DNA of 44,346 nt from Acetobacteraceae bacterium AT-5844 (GTDB lineage Bacteria > Pseudomonadota > Alphaproteobacteria > Acetobacterales > Acetobacteraceae): positions 1 to 44,346 of the forward strand of contig JH599933.1 in assembly GCA_000245075.1 (NCBI GenBank), given 5' to 3'. Shown piece after piece: positions 1 to 8,543 of this stretch. The stretch's first letter is position 1, and each line of letters opens with the position of its first letter. Both the position numbers and the translations under genes were made by a program. Under the pieces are notes generated by a model, which saw only the letters and a list, made by a program, of their open reading frames with translations, was not told the origin of the DNA and did no database searches.

Positions 1-590
1 TGATGGGGAAAGCCACGTTGTCCGGCGCCGAATCGCCCGCACAGCGCCTCCGCCAGCGCCGCCGCGCGGCCCGCATCCTGGTCGAACAGGCTGAGCTGCC
101 CCACGCCCATATCCAGCGCCGCATGCGCCACTGCCGCGCCAGCCCCACCTGCACCGATCTGCACCACACGGCCCAGCGCGGCATCCGGCAATTGCCGCCG
201 GAAGCCCTCGGCCCAGCCCGGCGCGTCCGTATTGTGGCCGATGCGCCGCCCGTCCTTCAGCACCACCGTGTTCACCGCGCCCAGCGCCCGCGCGGCTTCG
301 GAAAGCTCATGCAGGTGAGGGATGATGGCCTGCTTGCAGGGATAAGTGATGTTCAGCCCATTGAAGCCCATCCGCTCCGCCGCCGTCAGCAGTTCCGGCA
401 GCGCCTCCACCCCCAGCCCCAGCACATCGAGGTCGATCAGCCGGTACATGGCAAGCAGGCCCTGCGCCGCGCCCTCGGCCTCATGCATGGCGGGAGTACG
501 GGAAAGCTGGATGCCAGCGCCGATCAGCCCCAGCAGCAGATGCGGGCGCCGCGGCAGGGCGGACTGAGGCTGGGCGGTGGTACTGGCCAA
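1..590 (-). CDS. Quinate/shikimate dehydrogenase-like protein (3' part lost at window edge)
   Basis: NAD(P)-dependent oxidoreductase of the shikimate dehydrogenase family; only the N-terminal two thirds lie in the window. Visible motifs are GLIGAGIQLSRTPAMHEAEG (substrate-binding Ser/Thr region), NITYPCKQ with the catalytic Lys, GHNTDAPGW with the catalytic Asp, and the dinucleotide-binding QIGAGGAG. SRTPAMHEAEG and the acidic FDQD after the second Rossmann strand resemble the NAD-preferring quinate/shikimate dehydrogenases of actinobacteria more than biosynthetic AroE, so a catabolic role is inferred. I chose the TTG at 590 because AGGAGA lies 8 bases upstream and the family has a short N-terminus. 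An in-frame ATG at 638 lacks a Shine-Dalgarno sequence. It is divergent from a Bug receptor gene, suggesting import and oxidation of a hydroaromatic acid. Confidence 0.8.
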   Translation of the reverse strand, partial: MASTTAQPQSALPRRPHLLLGLIGAGIQLSRTPAMHEAEGAAQGLLAMYRLIDLDVLGLGVEALPELLTAAERMGFNGLNITYPCKQAIIPHLHELSEAARALGAVNTVVLKDGRRIGHNTDAPGWAEGFRRQLPDAALGRVVQIGAGGAGAAVAHAALDMGVGQLSLFDQDAGRAAALAEALCGRFGAGQRGFPH

Positions 591-640
591 GGACAAATCT
601 CCTGCAATGCGCGTGGCTTTTGCTCTTGCCAGGTTCATGG

Positions 641-650
641 ACTAACTAGT
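641..650. promoter_or_regulatory. Candidate operator in the divergent aroE-like/Bug intergenic region
   Basis: ACTA-AC-TAGT is a small AT-rich inverted repeat in an otherwise GC-rich spacer between the divergent dehydrogenase and Bug receptor genes. It is a plausible site for the TetR regulator encoded at 1823, but the arms are only four bases long. Confidence 0.3.
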
Positions 651-736
651 ACGTAAAGGTCAATGCGGCATCGCGCCGCACCCCCAAAGGCGTGACCTCG
701 AAGCGCGCCGGAAACGAAGCTCAGGAAGGACGTACC

Positions 737-1738
737 ATGAATCGTCGCCAATTTGGTTGCGCCGGTCTCGGCATGCTGGCCGCCTCCACCGGGCTGCTGC
801 CCCGCGGCTCCCTGGCGCAGCAGGCCGCCGCTCCCGGCACCTACCCTGACCGTACCGTGACCCTGGTGGTCTCCTGGGCCCCCGGCGGCTCCACCGATTT
901 CGTCGGCCGACTGCTGGCGCAGCAGATGAGCAAGGAACTCGGTCAGCAGGTGGTGGTGGAAAACCGCGCCGGCGCCTCGGGCACCATCGGCCATCTCTAC
1001 GTCGCCCGCGCGCGGCCGGATGGCTATACGCTCCTGATGGGTGTCAACAGCACCTACGCCATGGCGACGCATCTCTTCCCCCAGAAGGGCTATGACGACG
1101 CCACCAGCTTCGCACCCATCGGCCGCATCGCCGAGACGCCGATCTTCCTCTGCGTCCGCCCGCAGACCGGCATCAAATCCGTCCAGGAGCTGATCGCCAA
1201 GGCCAAGGCCGCGCCGGGCAAGATGAGCTATGCCTCCTCCGGCGCCGGCTCCTCCGCCCACCTGGCCACCGAGCTGTTCCTGAAGATGGCCGATATCCAG
1301 GTGATGAACGTCACCTATCGCGGCGGCGCCCCTGCCGTGCAGGCCATGCTGGCAGGCGATGTGGAGATGGCGTTTGTCGATGCGGTGACGGCGCTGCCGC
1401 TCATCGCGGCCAAGGAAGTCGTGCCGATCGGCGTCAGCAGCCTCACGCGCAACCCGCTGGCGCCGGATGTGCCGACCATCGACGAGGCCGGGTTGAAGGG
1501 CTTCGAGTGCTCCTCGCAATTCGCCCTGCTGGCGCCTGCGGGCACGCCGGAACCCATCATCCGCCGCCTGCACACCGCCATGGCCAACACCATGAAGGAC
1601 CCGGGCGTGCTGGAGCGGCTGCGCCAGGCCTCCAACTTCCCCACCGTGGGCACGCCGGAAGCTTTCCCGGCCTATCTGGCGGCCGAGAGCGCCAAATGGG
1701 GCGAGGTGATTCGCACCCGTGGCATTACTGCTGAGTAA
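737..1738 (+). CDS. Bug-family tripartite tricarboxylate transporter substrate-binding receptor (TctC-like)
   Basis: Periplasmic solute receptor of 333 residues. The N-terminus has a twin-arginine-like RRQF motif and a hydrophobic stretch ending LAQQ, so export by Tat or Sec is likely. Bug-family hallmarks follow: YPDRTVTLVVSWAPGGSTDF near residue 38, VVENRAGASGTIG, ARARPDGYTLLMG, VTYRGGAPAVQAMLAGDV and LLAPAGTPEPIIRRL. The family binds carboxylates and feeds TctAB permeases, but no permease genes are adjacent, so it is an orphan receptor. The ATG at 737 is preceded by AGGAAGGA. The flanking dehydrogenase and TetR genes suggest a hydroaromatic or aromatic acid ligand; that is inference. Confidence 0.92.
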   Translation: MNRRQFGCAGLGMLAASTGLLPRGSLAQQAAAPGTYPDRTVTLVVSWAPGGSTDFVGRLLAQQMSKELGQQVVVENRAGASGTIGHLYVARARPDGYTLLMGVNSTYAMATHLFPQKGYDDATSFAPIGRIAETPIFLCVRPQTGIKSVQELIAKAKAAPGKMSYASSGAGSSAHLATELFLKMADIQVMNVTYRGGAPAVQAMLAGDVEMAFVDAVTALPLIAAKEVVPIGVSSLTRNPLAPDVPTIDEAGLKGFECSSQFALLAPAGTPEPIIRRLHTAMANTMKDPGVLERLRQASNFPTVGTPEAFPAYLAAESAKWGEVIRTRGITAE

Positions 1739-1822
1739 GCCGTGCTTCCCCGCGCCGCGACAAAGGCGGCGCGGGATGATAGGCTTGGGCCCCACAGTGA
1801 CGATGCCGGATGAAGGAAGCCC

Positions 1823-2533
1823 GTGCCAACCACACCCGCGCCCTCCACGAAGGAAGCCCCGGCGCGAGCCGGCACCCGGGTCCGCCGGCCAGATGCCGAC
1901 CGCACGCGGCAAGAGATTCTTGAGGTCGCGCGGGAGGAATTCGCGCTCAACGGGCTGAGCGGCGCGCGGGTGGATGCCATCGCGGCCCGTACCAAAACCG
2001 CGAAGCGGATGATCTACTACTACTTCGGCAGCAAGGACGGCCTGTACCTGGCCGTGCTGGAAGATGCCTATAGCCGGATCCGCGCCATCGAGCAGGATCT
2101 CGACCTGCACGCGCTTCCACCGCGCGAAGCCATTCGCCGCATCGCCGATTTCACGCTGGACTATCACGATGCCCACCCGGATTTCGTCCGCCTCGTGAGC
2201 ATCGAGAACATTCACCACGGCAGCTATGTGGCGAAGTCCGAAGCCATTCAGAACCTCAACGTCACCATCATCGACCTCCTGGCCGATATCGTCCGTCGCG
2301 GCCAGCAGGAAGGCATCTTCCGCAAGGACGCGGACCCGGTGGACGTCCATATGCTGATCAGTTCGTTTTCCTTCTACCGCGTCTCCAACCGCCACACCTT
2401 CGGCCGCCTGTTCCGGCGCGACGTCGCATCACCAGAATCGAAGCGCCTGCATAAGCGCATGCTGGCGGATGCCGTTCTGGGGTATCTGGAAATGCGAGAA
2501 TCCTCGGGCGAGACGCGAACGGCTCCTCGTTAA
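1823..2533 (+). CDS. TetR/AcrR-family transcriptional regulator
   Basis: DNA-binding regulator of 236 residues starting at GTG 1823, with GAAGGAAG just upstream. After a roughly 25-residue basic, proline-rich tail comes a TetR helix-turn-helix: TRQEILEVAREEFALNGLSG then ARTKTAKRMIYYYFGSKDGL. The C-terminal ligand domain contains DFTLDYHDAHPDFVRLVSIE, as in TetR proteins near aromatic-acid and Bug-receptor genes. It lies 84 bases after the Bug receptor on the same strand and probably controls that gene and the divergent dehydrogenase. Ligand unknown. Confidence 0.93.
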   Translation: MPTTPAPSTKEAPARAGTRVRRPDADRTRQEILEVAREEFALNGLSGARVDAIAARTKTAKRMIYYYFGSKDGLYLAVLEDAYSRIRAIEQDLDLHALPPREAIRRIADFTLDYHDAHPDFVRLVSIENIHHGSYVAKSEAIQNLNVTIIDLLADIVRRGQQEGIFRKDADPVDVHMLISSFSFYRVSNRHTFGRLFRRDVASPESKRLHKRMLADAVLGYLEMRESSGETRTAPR

Positions 2534-2537
2534 GCAC

Positions 2538-2572
2538 GTCCGGGTGCCTCCGCTTGGCGGAAGCACCCGGAC
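2538..2572. terminator. Strong hairpin after the TetR gene
   Basis: GTCCGGGTGC and GCACCCGGAC form a perfect 10-bp stem, with an inner TCCGC/GCGGA stem around TTG. It begins five bases past the TetR stop codon. There is no T-tract, so termination strength is uncertain. Confidence 0.6.
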
Positions 2573-2756
2573 GACCTGGTGGAAGCAAGGCATACGGCAA
2601 CTTTTGTCGCCGCCTTTTCCGAGGCATCTTGCCGTCGGTGAGGAGACTATGCCGTCAAATAGTTCACGCCCGGCAAACGCCGGCTGAAAAAATTGTCCGG
2701 CCCAAGCCAGCACATGGAAGATGGCCCAGCTGCTCCCGCGCCATGCTGTTCTGGCG

Positions 2757-3029
2757 TCACGACAGCCGGCGCGGCAACCCCATCAACGCACCTGCAAGGC
2801 CTCCAATCAGAAGCGCCGTAAAGGGCCGGTTCCGGATGGCGGCCGCCACGGCACTGCCCGTGTTGCTCAAGGTCGCCAGCCCCCTATGAACATAGGTCTC
2901 CGGTTCCTTGGAGGCCGCCTGGGTCGCATCGCTCGCTTCCTTGGCGACGCGCTTGGCGGTCTCGTCCAGCCGGCTGAAGCCGTCCTGCAGGCTGCTCTGG
3001 ATCTCCGGTGTCTCGCCAGGCTTCTCCAT
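2757..3029 (-). CDS. Small DUF883/ElaB-like membrane-anchored protein
   Basis: A small protein of about 90 residues with an amphipathic, Lys/Glu/Ala-rich N-terminal half (LDETAKRVAKEASDATQAAS) likely to form a coiled coil, and one C-terminal hydrophobic segment (FTALLIGGLAGALMGLP) preceded by IRNRP. This architecture matches the DUF883/ElaB/YqjD group of inner-membrane, stress-associated small proteins. I prefer the ATG at 3029, which has GGAGAAAG upstream, over the ATG at 3044, which has none. It stands alone between the TetR gene and the DUF4214 gene. Function in this organism unknown. Confidence 0.72.
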   Translation of the reverse strand: MEKPGETPEIQSSLQDGFSRLDETAKRVAKEASDATQAASKEPETYVHRGLATLSNTGSAVAAAIRNRPFTALLIGGLAGALMGLPRRLS

Positions 3030-3277
3030 GGCCGCTTTCTCCATGATTGTGGCCGTAATCTAACCTGCCGCTTCGAGGCGGGTTGCAACGATGCGATTTC
3101 ACTGAACGCGCCAAATCGAAAGAAGTAACAACGGTCCAGCGAACGCTAAGGACAATTTTTTTTCATTTTACGCAGTCATAAAACTGTCCCGAGCATTTCT
3201 CCGCCAGCATGGAATTTCGCTTCTCCAAGCTGGAACTTAGGCATGGATAACGGCGAAGAAAGCGGAGAGAAAGACCA

Positions 3278-4762
3278 ATGGGAACGCCCATCAACGTCCC
3301 GATCCTCGGGGAATATACGCTGAACACTTCGGGGGCCTATGACATCACCCTCGGCCTCAGCTCTCGCATCATCGTCGAGCGCAACGGGGGCAGCCCGGCG
3401 GGAGACGCGGTCAATGTCGTCTTTGACACCGTCACCATCGGCGCGCTTTCCAGCATCACCGTGCAGAACGCCAGCCTCACCATCGACAGCCTGGCCACCG
3501 TCAACGCATTGACCACCTACAACATCGGCAATAGCGGCACGCTGGATCTTTCCTCGACCATCGGCGTCAACCTGCTTTCGCCCATCAACTTCACCGGTGT
3601 CGGCGGCCGGCTGGTGCTGGACGCCGGCCTGAATGTGAGCCTGCTGAGCAACGTCACAGGCTTCGATAGCGACGACGTCCTCTCCTTCAACGACGTATCC
3701 TCCGCCACTGACGTCCGCTACGAGAACGGCGAGATCCGCGTCTATGACGGCGACACAGTCGTCGCCCGGGCCGATGTCAGCGGTAATTTCGATGGCGATG
3801 CGCTGGGCTTCCAGTCCGACGGGCAGGGCGGCATCAATGTCGGCGTCGGCCTCGGCAATGGGGGTGGCGATCCCAACGACAATTTTGTCAACGGCCTGCA
3901 CAGCGAATACATCATCGCGCAGACGCCACTCGGGCAGCTCTACCTGCAAGATAAGGTGCCTGGGCGCGACGGCTCCGCCACGATTGCCGACGCCAAGTAC
4001 ATCGTCTTCGCGGATGGCGTTGCCCGCTTCGATGCCTCCGGCGCCGCCCAGGATGTGACGCATCTCTACCAGGCGGCCTTCGACCGCCGACCGGACGCCG
4101 TCGGCCTGGAATATTGGACAGGCCGCCTGGAATCCAGCGACCTCACCGAGGCACAGATCGCTTCGTCCTTCAGCGCGACGCCGGAATTTGCCACTAGGTA
4201 TGGTGCGCTGGACAATGCCGGCTACGTCAACCAACTCTATCAGAACGTCCTCGGTCGTGCCGGTGAGACATCTGGCGTAGAGTACTGGACCAGCGAGCTG
4301 AACAGCGGCGCGCGGGACCGCGGCAACGTGCTAATGGGCTTCTCCGACAGCATCGAGAATATCGAGAACTCGCTATCCTTTACCGGAGACCGGGAATACG
4401 GTGCCGCATATCGCCTTTATGAGGCGGCCCTCAACCGCGAACCCGAAGCGGTGGGCCTCGCATACTGGTACGAGCGGTTGGAGGGAGGGGATTCCCTCAC
4501 CAACGTTGCACAGGGCTTCGTCGATTCACAAGAATTCGGCCGCCTCTACGGCACGTTGGATAACTCGTCCTTCGTGTCTCAGCTTTATCAAAACGTGCTG
4601 GATCGTCCAGGAGATCAGGTCGGGCAGGAATATTGGACAGGCGTTCTGGAGAACGGCGGCAGCCGGGCGGACGTTCTCGTCGGCTTCTCCGACAGCCTGG
4701 AGGCCCGCATTCTGACAGCGGATGCAACGCACGATAGCTGGGTGTTCCTCGGCGCCGCCTGA
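3278..4762 (+). CDS. DUF4214 domain protein, probably secreted (type I secretion-like)
   Basis: Acidic, cysteine-poor protein of 494 residues without an N-terminal signal peptide. Residues 1-185 are rich in Val/Ile/Thr/Asn/Gly, as in beta-helical adhesins. A Gly/Asp/Asn linker (GNGGGDPNDNF) follows, then two tandem DUF4214 units (about residues 263-365 and 375-475). Each unit carries LYQAAFDRRPDAVGLEYW or LYEAALNREPEAVGLAYW, a FVDSQEF or FSATPEF turn, and a second half with LYQNVLGR or LYQNVLDR. DUF4214 modules are common at the C-termini of RTX/type I-secreted and S-layer-associated proteins. The ATG at 3278 has GGAGAGA 8 bases upstream. No secretion genes are adjacent. Surface or matrix role inferred. 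Confidence 0.85.
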   Translation: MGTPINVPILGEYTLNTSGAYDITLGLSSRIIVERNGGSPAGDAVNVVFDTVTIGALSSITVQNASLTIDSLATVNALTTYNIGNSGTLDLSSTIGVNLLSPINFTGVGGRLVLDAGLNVSLLSNVTGFDSDDVLSFNDVSSATDVRYENGEIRVYDGDTVVARADVSGNFDGDALGFQSDGQGGINVGVGLGNGGGDPNDNFVNGLHSEYIIAQTPLGQLYLQDKVPGRDGSATIADAKYIVFADGVARFDASGAAQDVTHLYQAAFDRRPDAVGLEYWTGRLESSDLTEAQIASSFSATPEFATRYGALDNAGYVNQLYQNVLGRAGETSGVEYWTSELNSGARDRGNVLMGFSDSIENIENSLSFTGDREYGAAYRLYEAALNREPEAVGLAYWYERLEGGDSLTNVAQGFVDSQEFGRLYGTLDNSSFVSQLYQNVLDRPGDQVGQEYWTGVLENGGSRADVLVGFSDSLEARILTADATHDSWVFLGAA

Positions 4763-4778
4763 GGCCACGGAATCGGTA

Positions 4779-4806
4779 ATGCCGGCCCGGTCACCGGTGC
4801 CGGCAT
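4779..4806. terminator. Hairpin after the DUF4214 gene
   Basis: ATGCCGGC pairs with GCCGGCAT, enclosing an inner CCGG/CCGG pairing. It lies 17 bases past the stop codon of the DUF4214 gene and has no T-tract. It may serve both convergent transcripts (DUF4214 and cydB). Confidence 0.5.
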
Positions 4807-5026
4807 CACTCAAATGCAGCCCTGCCCCTGAACAATCCTGCATTCCAGGCGAGCGGCAAAGTCTACGTCAGCTTCAACGAGACTCCTGCCTGCGCAGCTG
4901 CGCTGCAACTTCTGAAATCCCATGCGTAGCCGGTAAGAGCCCGTCCGACAGGACCCGAGGTTGTAGCAGTCGGCGGCCTAAGGCCAGCTTGGCAAACAGC
5001 GCGGTGGCCGCGCCGCGTCGCTCACG

Positions 5027-6037
5027 TCAATGGTAGCCGAGATCAGCTTTGACCTTGCCACGAAAGACCCAATAGGACCAGGCCGTGTACATCAGGATCA
5101 CCGGGAGCAGGAAGAGCGTCCCGACCAGCAGAAAAGCCTGCGTGCGTTCCGAGGAGGCTGCCTCCCACAGCGTGAACTGATAAGGGACGATCATCGGAAA
5201 CAAGCTGATGGCGATGCCGAGATAAGACAGCGCAAACAGAATGACGGCGCCGATGAAGGGGCCGAACTCGGATTTCCCGTCAAGAGAGCGCCAGGTGAAC
5301 AGCGCGGCGGCCGCTGTGGCGAGCGGGACGGGCGCGAGGAGCAGAGTGTTGGGCCAGCCGAACCAGCGCGAGGCAATCACGTCATGCTGAAGAGGGGTCC
5401 AGACACTCACGATTCCAACCGCGACAAGAACTCCAAGGAAGCATATTTTCCCCTGCTTCCGTGAGGAATCTTGCAAACGCCCTTCCGTTTTCAGAATCAG
5501 CCAACCCGCGCCCAGAAGGCCATAGCCGAAAATGAGGGCAACGCCGGTGAGAAGCGAGAACGGAGTCATGAAATCGAAGGATGATCCCGTGAACTCACGC
5601 CCGGAGACCTCGAAGCCCTGGATAAAGGCACCAAGAACCATGCCCTGGGCGAAGGTCGCAATCGCGGAGCCATAGCAGAAGGCATGGTCCCAGAAGGTCC
5701 TGTGCTGCGCGTCGCGGAAGCGGAACTCGAAGGCGACGCCTCTGAACACCAGGGCAAGCAGCATTACCAGAATGGGAAAATACACGGCCGGGATAATCAC
5801 GGCGAAAGCAAGCGGGAACGCCGCCAATAGCGCGATGCCACCAAGGACAAGCCAGGTTTCATTGCCGTCCCAGATGGGGGCGATGGAGTTCATCACGGTA
5901 TTGCGGGTCGGGGCGTCCGGCGCGAAACCGTAAAGCATGCCGACGCCCAGGTCGAAACCATCGAGCAGCACATAAAAGAAGACCGCCAGGCCAAGGATCA
6001 AGGTCCATAGCGGCACGAAGTCGAGAACCTCCGTCAT
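5027..6037 (-). CDS. cydB: Cytochrome bd-type (cyanide-insensitive) quinol oxidase subunit II
   Basis: Integral membrane subunit of the bd-type terminal oxidase, 336 residues with about eight hydrophobic helices. Family signatures are FYVLLDGFDLGVGMLYGF at the N-terminus, the WDGNETWLVLGG motif, and FRGVAFEFRFRD. It pairs with subunit I to oxidise quinol and reduce oxygen to water without proton pumping. Its ATG overlaps the cydA stop codon (ATGA at 6034-6037), so the two are translationally coupled. No cydX-like small ORF was recognised after it. Base composition is visibly less GC-rich than in the housekeeping genes downstream. Confidence 0.96.
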   Translation of the reverse strand: MTEVLDFVPLWTLILGLAVFFYVLLDGFDLGVGMLYGFAPDAPTRNTVMNSIAPIWDGNETWLVLGGIALLAAFPLAFAVIIPAVYFPILVMLLALVFRGVAFEFRFRDAQHRTFWDHAFCYGSAIATFAQGMVLGAFIQGFEVSGREFTGSSFDFMTPFSLLTGVALIFGYGLLGAGWLILKTEGRLQDSSRKQGKICFLGVLVAVGIVSVWTPLQHDVIASRWFGWPNTLLLAPVPLATAAAALFTWRSLDGKSEFGPFIGAVILFALSYLGIAISLFPMIVPYQFTLWEAASSERTQAFLLVGTLFLLPVILMYTAWSYWVFRGKVKADLGYH

Positions 6038-7431
6038 GGCATGCCCTCCTCGCCCTTCACGGCACCCGCAAGGACAGGTGCCACCGGACGCCCGCCTTCG
6101 ATCGGTTCGGAATGGTCCGCCGCGGCAGGTCCCATCTTGGCGATCCGCGCCATCAGAACAATGCCGACCGGGTAGACCAACAAATAGACCGTGACATAGG
6201 CGAACAGAGAGATGGCGACATTGCCACCCGTCAGGGAGGGTGTGACGGAATCCGCCGTTCGAAGATGGCCATACACCGTCCATGGTTGGCGTCCGATCTC
6301 GGTGACCATCCAGCCCGCCACCACGGCCACGAAGCCGATGGGCATCACGTACTGACAGATCGCCAGGAATGCACGGCTATGATGAAGCCGGCGTTTCCAT
6401 CGTAACCATCCCCCGCAGAGCACAATCGCCAGCATCACGAGCCCGCATCCCACCATAATTCGGAACGCGAAGAAGGGGATTGCGACCGGAGGTCGTTGAT
6501 CGGGCGGAAAATCCCTGAGCCCTCTCACTTCACCGTCGAGCTCATGCGTCAGGATCAAGCTGCCCAGGAGTGGGACATCAACCGCGAAGCGGTTGGTCTC
6601 CGCATTCTCATCCGGCCAGGCAAACAATGTCAGCGGAACGGATCGTGCGGTGTCCCAGCGCGCTTCGATCGCTGCGAGCTTGGCCGGCTGATGCTCCCGC
6701 GTATTCAAGCCATGCAGGTCGCCGATGTAAATCTGGAGAGGGACCAGTACCGTCAGAAGCCACAGTGTCATCGACACCATGATCCGGCCTTCCTCCACGG
6801 CGCGGTTGCGGCGAAGTAGATAGGCCCCCACACCAAGGACGACGAAACCGGTCGTGACGAAGAATCCCACGACGACATGTGCCAGCCGGTAGGGGAAGGA
6901 GGGATTGAAGATGACCTCGATCCAGTCCTTCGGATAGAAGCGGCCGTCGATGATCTCATAGCCCGCTGGGGTCTGCATCCAGCTATTAGCGGAGAGAATC
7001 CAGAATGTTGAAAGCAGGGTGCCAAGCGCCACCATGATGGCAGCTACAAAATGCGCCCATCGCGGCACAAGCTCACGGCCGAAGAGCAGGACGCCAAGGA
7101 ACGCAGCCTCAAGGAAGAAGGCCATCAGCCCCTCATAGGCGAAGAGGGGGGAGAGTACGTTGGCGGTCGCGTCCGAAAATTTGCTCCAGTTTGTTCCAAA
7201 CTGAAAAGGCATGATAACGCCAGACACCACGCCCATCCCGAACGAGATGGAAAATATCTTGATCCAGAATGTCGAGATACGAAGATAAATCTCGCGTCCC
7301 GTAAGCAGGTTCAGCCCTTCAAGCACGGCGATGTAGGAAGCCAGGCCAACCGTGAATGCCGGAAGCAGGATATGCCAGGCGATGACCCAGGCGAACTGCA
7401 AGCGGGACAGGAAGACGGGATCGAGATCCAT
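6034..7431 (-). CDS. cydA: Cytochrome bd-type (cyanide-insensitive, CioA-like) quinol oxidase subunit I
   Basis: Haem-bearing subunit of a bd oxidase, 465 residues. Expected haem ligands are present: His20 (haem b595) in FAWVIAWHILLP, His185 (b558) in YRLAHVVVGF and Met375 (b558) in GWMVTEIGRQPW. Conserved Glu100 and Glu108 lie in YEGLMAFFLEAAFLG. The quinol loop begins GDLHGLNTREHQPAK and is short, as in the CIO (cyanide-insensitive) subgroup rather than E. coli CydA. The ATG at 7431 is chosen because GGAGG lies 6 bases upstream; an earlier in-frame ATG at 7455 has no such site. First gene of the cydAB operon, probably used under low oxygen or respiratory inhibition. Confidence 0.96.
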   Translation of the reverse strand: MDLDPVFLSRLQFAWVIAWHILLPAFTVGLASYIAVLEGLNLLTGREIYLRISTFWIKIFSISFGMGVVSGVIMPFQFGTNWSKFSDATANVLSPLFAYEGLMAFFLEAAFLGVLLFGRELVPRWAHFVAAIMVALGTLLSTFWILSANSWMQTPAGYEIIDGRFYPKDWIEVIFNPSFPYRLAHVVVGFFVTTGFVVLGVGAYLLRRNRAVEEGRIMVSMTLWLLTVLVPLQIYIGDLHGLNTREHQPAKLAAIEARWDTARSVPLTLFAWPDENAETNRFAVDVPLLGSLILTHELDGEVRGLRDFPPDQRPPVAIPFFAFRIMVGCGLVMLAIVLCGGWLRWKRRLHHSRAFLAICQYVMPIGFVAVVAGWMVTEIGRQPWTVYGHLRTADSVTPSLTGGNVAISLFAYVTVYLLVYPVGIVLMARIAKMGPAAADHSEPIEGGRPVAPVLAGAVKGEEGMP

Positions 7432-7541
7432 CGCATGCCTCCAGAAGACAGCCAAGGCACGACCTGCCCCGTTTCATCAACCTAAGTCCTTGCGGCGGGG
7501 CAAATTTCTACGATCGGGTGGCTACGCTAACTGAAGGGATA

Positions 7542-7554
7542 TCGTTGTCAACGA
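7542..7554 (-). promoter_or_regulatory. Candidate cydAB promoter element with overlapping palindrome
   Basis: Read on the minus strand, TCGTTG-A-CAACGA is a perfect 13-base palindrome containing TTGACA, a consensus -35 hexamer, about 110 bases upstream of cydA. The matching -10 region is weak (AGCGTA after 17 bases). An operator overlapping the -35 box would fit oxygen- or redox-controlled expression. No full FNR box was found. Confidence 0.35.
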
Positions 7555-7559
7555 CACTG

Positions 7560-8438
7560 ATCCGGCGCTCTGATCATCGCTTTGGAAGGCCGGACCTGCG
7601 AAAGATCCATATTGGAGCGTGAGAATGAGCCGAACTCGCCTGATGCCGTCGCCCTTCGCCACGCCACAAATCTGTTCGGCGCTGCAGCATGCTCCCGGCG
7701 CCTCCGGCGGAAGAGGCATGCAGGGCGTTGATCGAACAGATCGTGCCGATCTTGTTGGTCGTATTCCCTTGCGCTTCTTTCTTCGGGATTTTTGGAGCAC
7801 CGCTCGCTGTCGGTGACTGCGCTCCACCATTCCCGGCAGTCACCATCTCCTCCGGCCGCAGCACTGGCATATCGAAGGTGAGTTGCCGCGGCGTCGCGAG
7901 ATGCTCTGCGTGTTCGACGTGCCTGGCCGTTGCGGCCGCGAGCAAATCCCCCGACGGGCGTCTGGCTTATATGCCTGAAATCCTGGTGGACCAGACACTG
8001 CATGGTGGTGGCTGCGTGCTCATGCGCGCCTGGGCCTTATCATCAAGCAGCTATGGCGCGAGCGAGGAGGGCTCCTCCACCCACCAGAGCACGATCCAGG
8101 CCGGCCCCGGCTGTTCTCTACGTCCTGCCACCCCTCGGTCCCCTGGTTGCCCAGCGCCCGGTCCGCGCCCGTGAGCAAGGATGAGTACCGGCAGGCAGCG
8201 GCCAAGGCTCTCGGGCCCGAGGTCCTCCACCTGTTGATTGTGGCGTCGGGAAGGGTGCGACTGACGAAGCACGGGCAAGCCTGACCGCGGCGCAACCAGG
8301 CAAAGAGGAATACGAGCCTGAACTTGGCCGGAAGCGTGGAGGCCAGCGCTTGAGCTTGAGAGCTCGGACCTGGCAGGACAAGGAGCTTAAGGGGGACTTC
8401 GGAGAGCCTCGTCCGCGAAACCGGCGATGCTCGTCAGA
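7560..8438. other. Gene-poor stretch between cydA and tRNA-Ser
   Basis: About 0.9 kb in which no reading frame looks like a real gene. Open frames exist on both strands (for example 7574-7945 minus and 7689-8174 plus) but lack Shine-Dalgarno sequences, recognisable domains and the third-position GC bias of neighbouring genes. One plus-strand frame around 8170-8280 reads KDEYRQAAAKALGPEVLHLL, which looks protein-like but has no clear start. I read the stretch as decayed sequence or remnants of transferred DNA beside the tRNA gene. Confidence 0.5.
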
Positions 8439-8529
8439 TGGCGGATGGGGTGGGATTCGAACCCACGATACCCTTTTGAGGTATACACACTTTCCAGGCG
8501 TGCGCCTTCGACCACTCGGCCACCCATCC
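8439..8529 (-). tRNA. tRNA-Ser (anticodon GGA)
   Basis: A 91-nucleotide class II tRNA with encoded CCA. The acceptor stem GGATGGG pairs with CCCATCC, followed by G and CCA. The D-arm begins TGGCCGAGTGG, the anticodon loop is CTGGAAA (anticodon GGA, plus-strand 8493-8495), there is a long variable arm with TACC/GGTA pairing, and the T-loop GTGGGTTCGAATCCCAC is standard. It reads UCC and UCU codons. Its 3' end faces the gene-poor stretch and cydAB. Confidence 0.96.
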
Positions 8530-8543
8530 AGCGCAGGACCGGG

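Noticed and set aside
635-2395. A 586-residue open frame on the minus strand opposite the Bug receptor and TetR genes.
   Set aside because: It is the shadow of two clear plus-strand genes; composition is Arg/Gly/His/Ala-rich without domains, as typical of antisense frames in high-GC DNA. The same applies to the long shadows opposite recA, speE, rarA, alaS, the sigma factor and the glycosyltransferase.
7574-7945. Minus-strand frame of 123 codons in the gap upstream of cydA.
   Set aside because: No Shine-Dalgarno sequence, no recognisable motif, and overlapping frames on the other strand are equally long; treated as non-coding.
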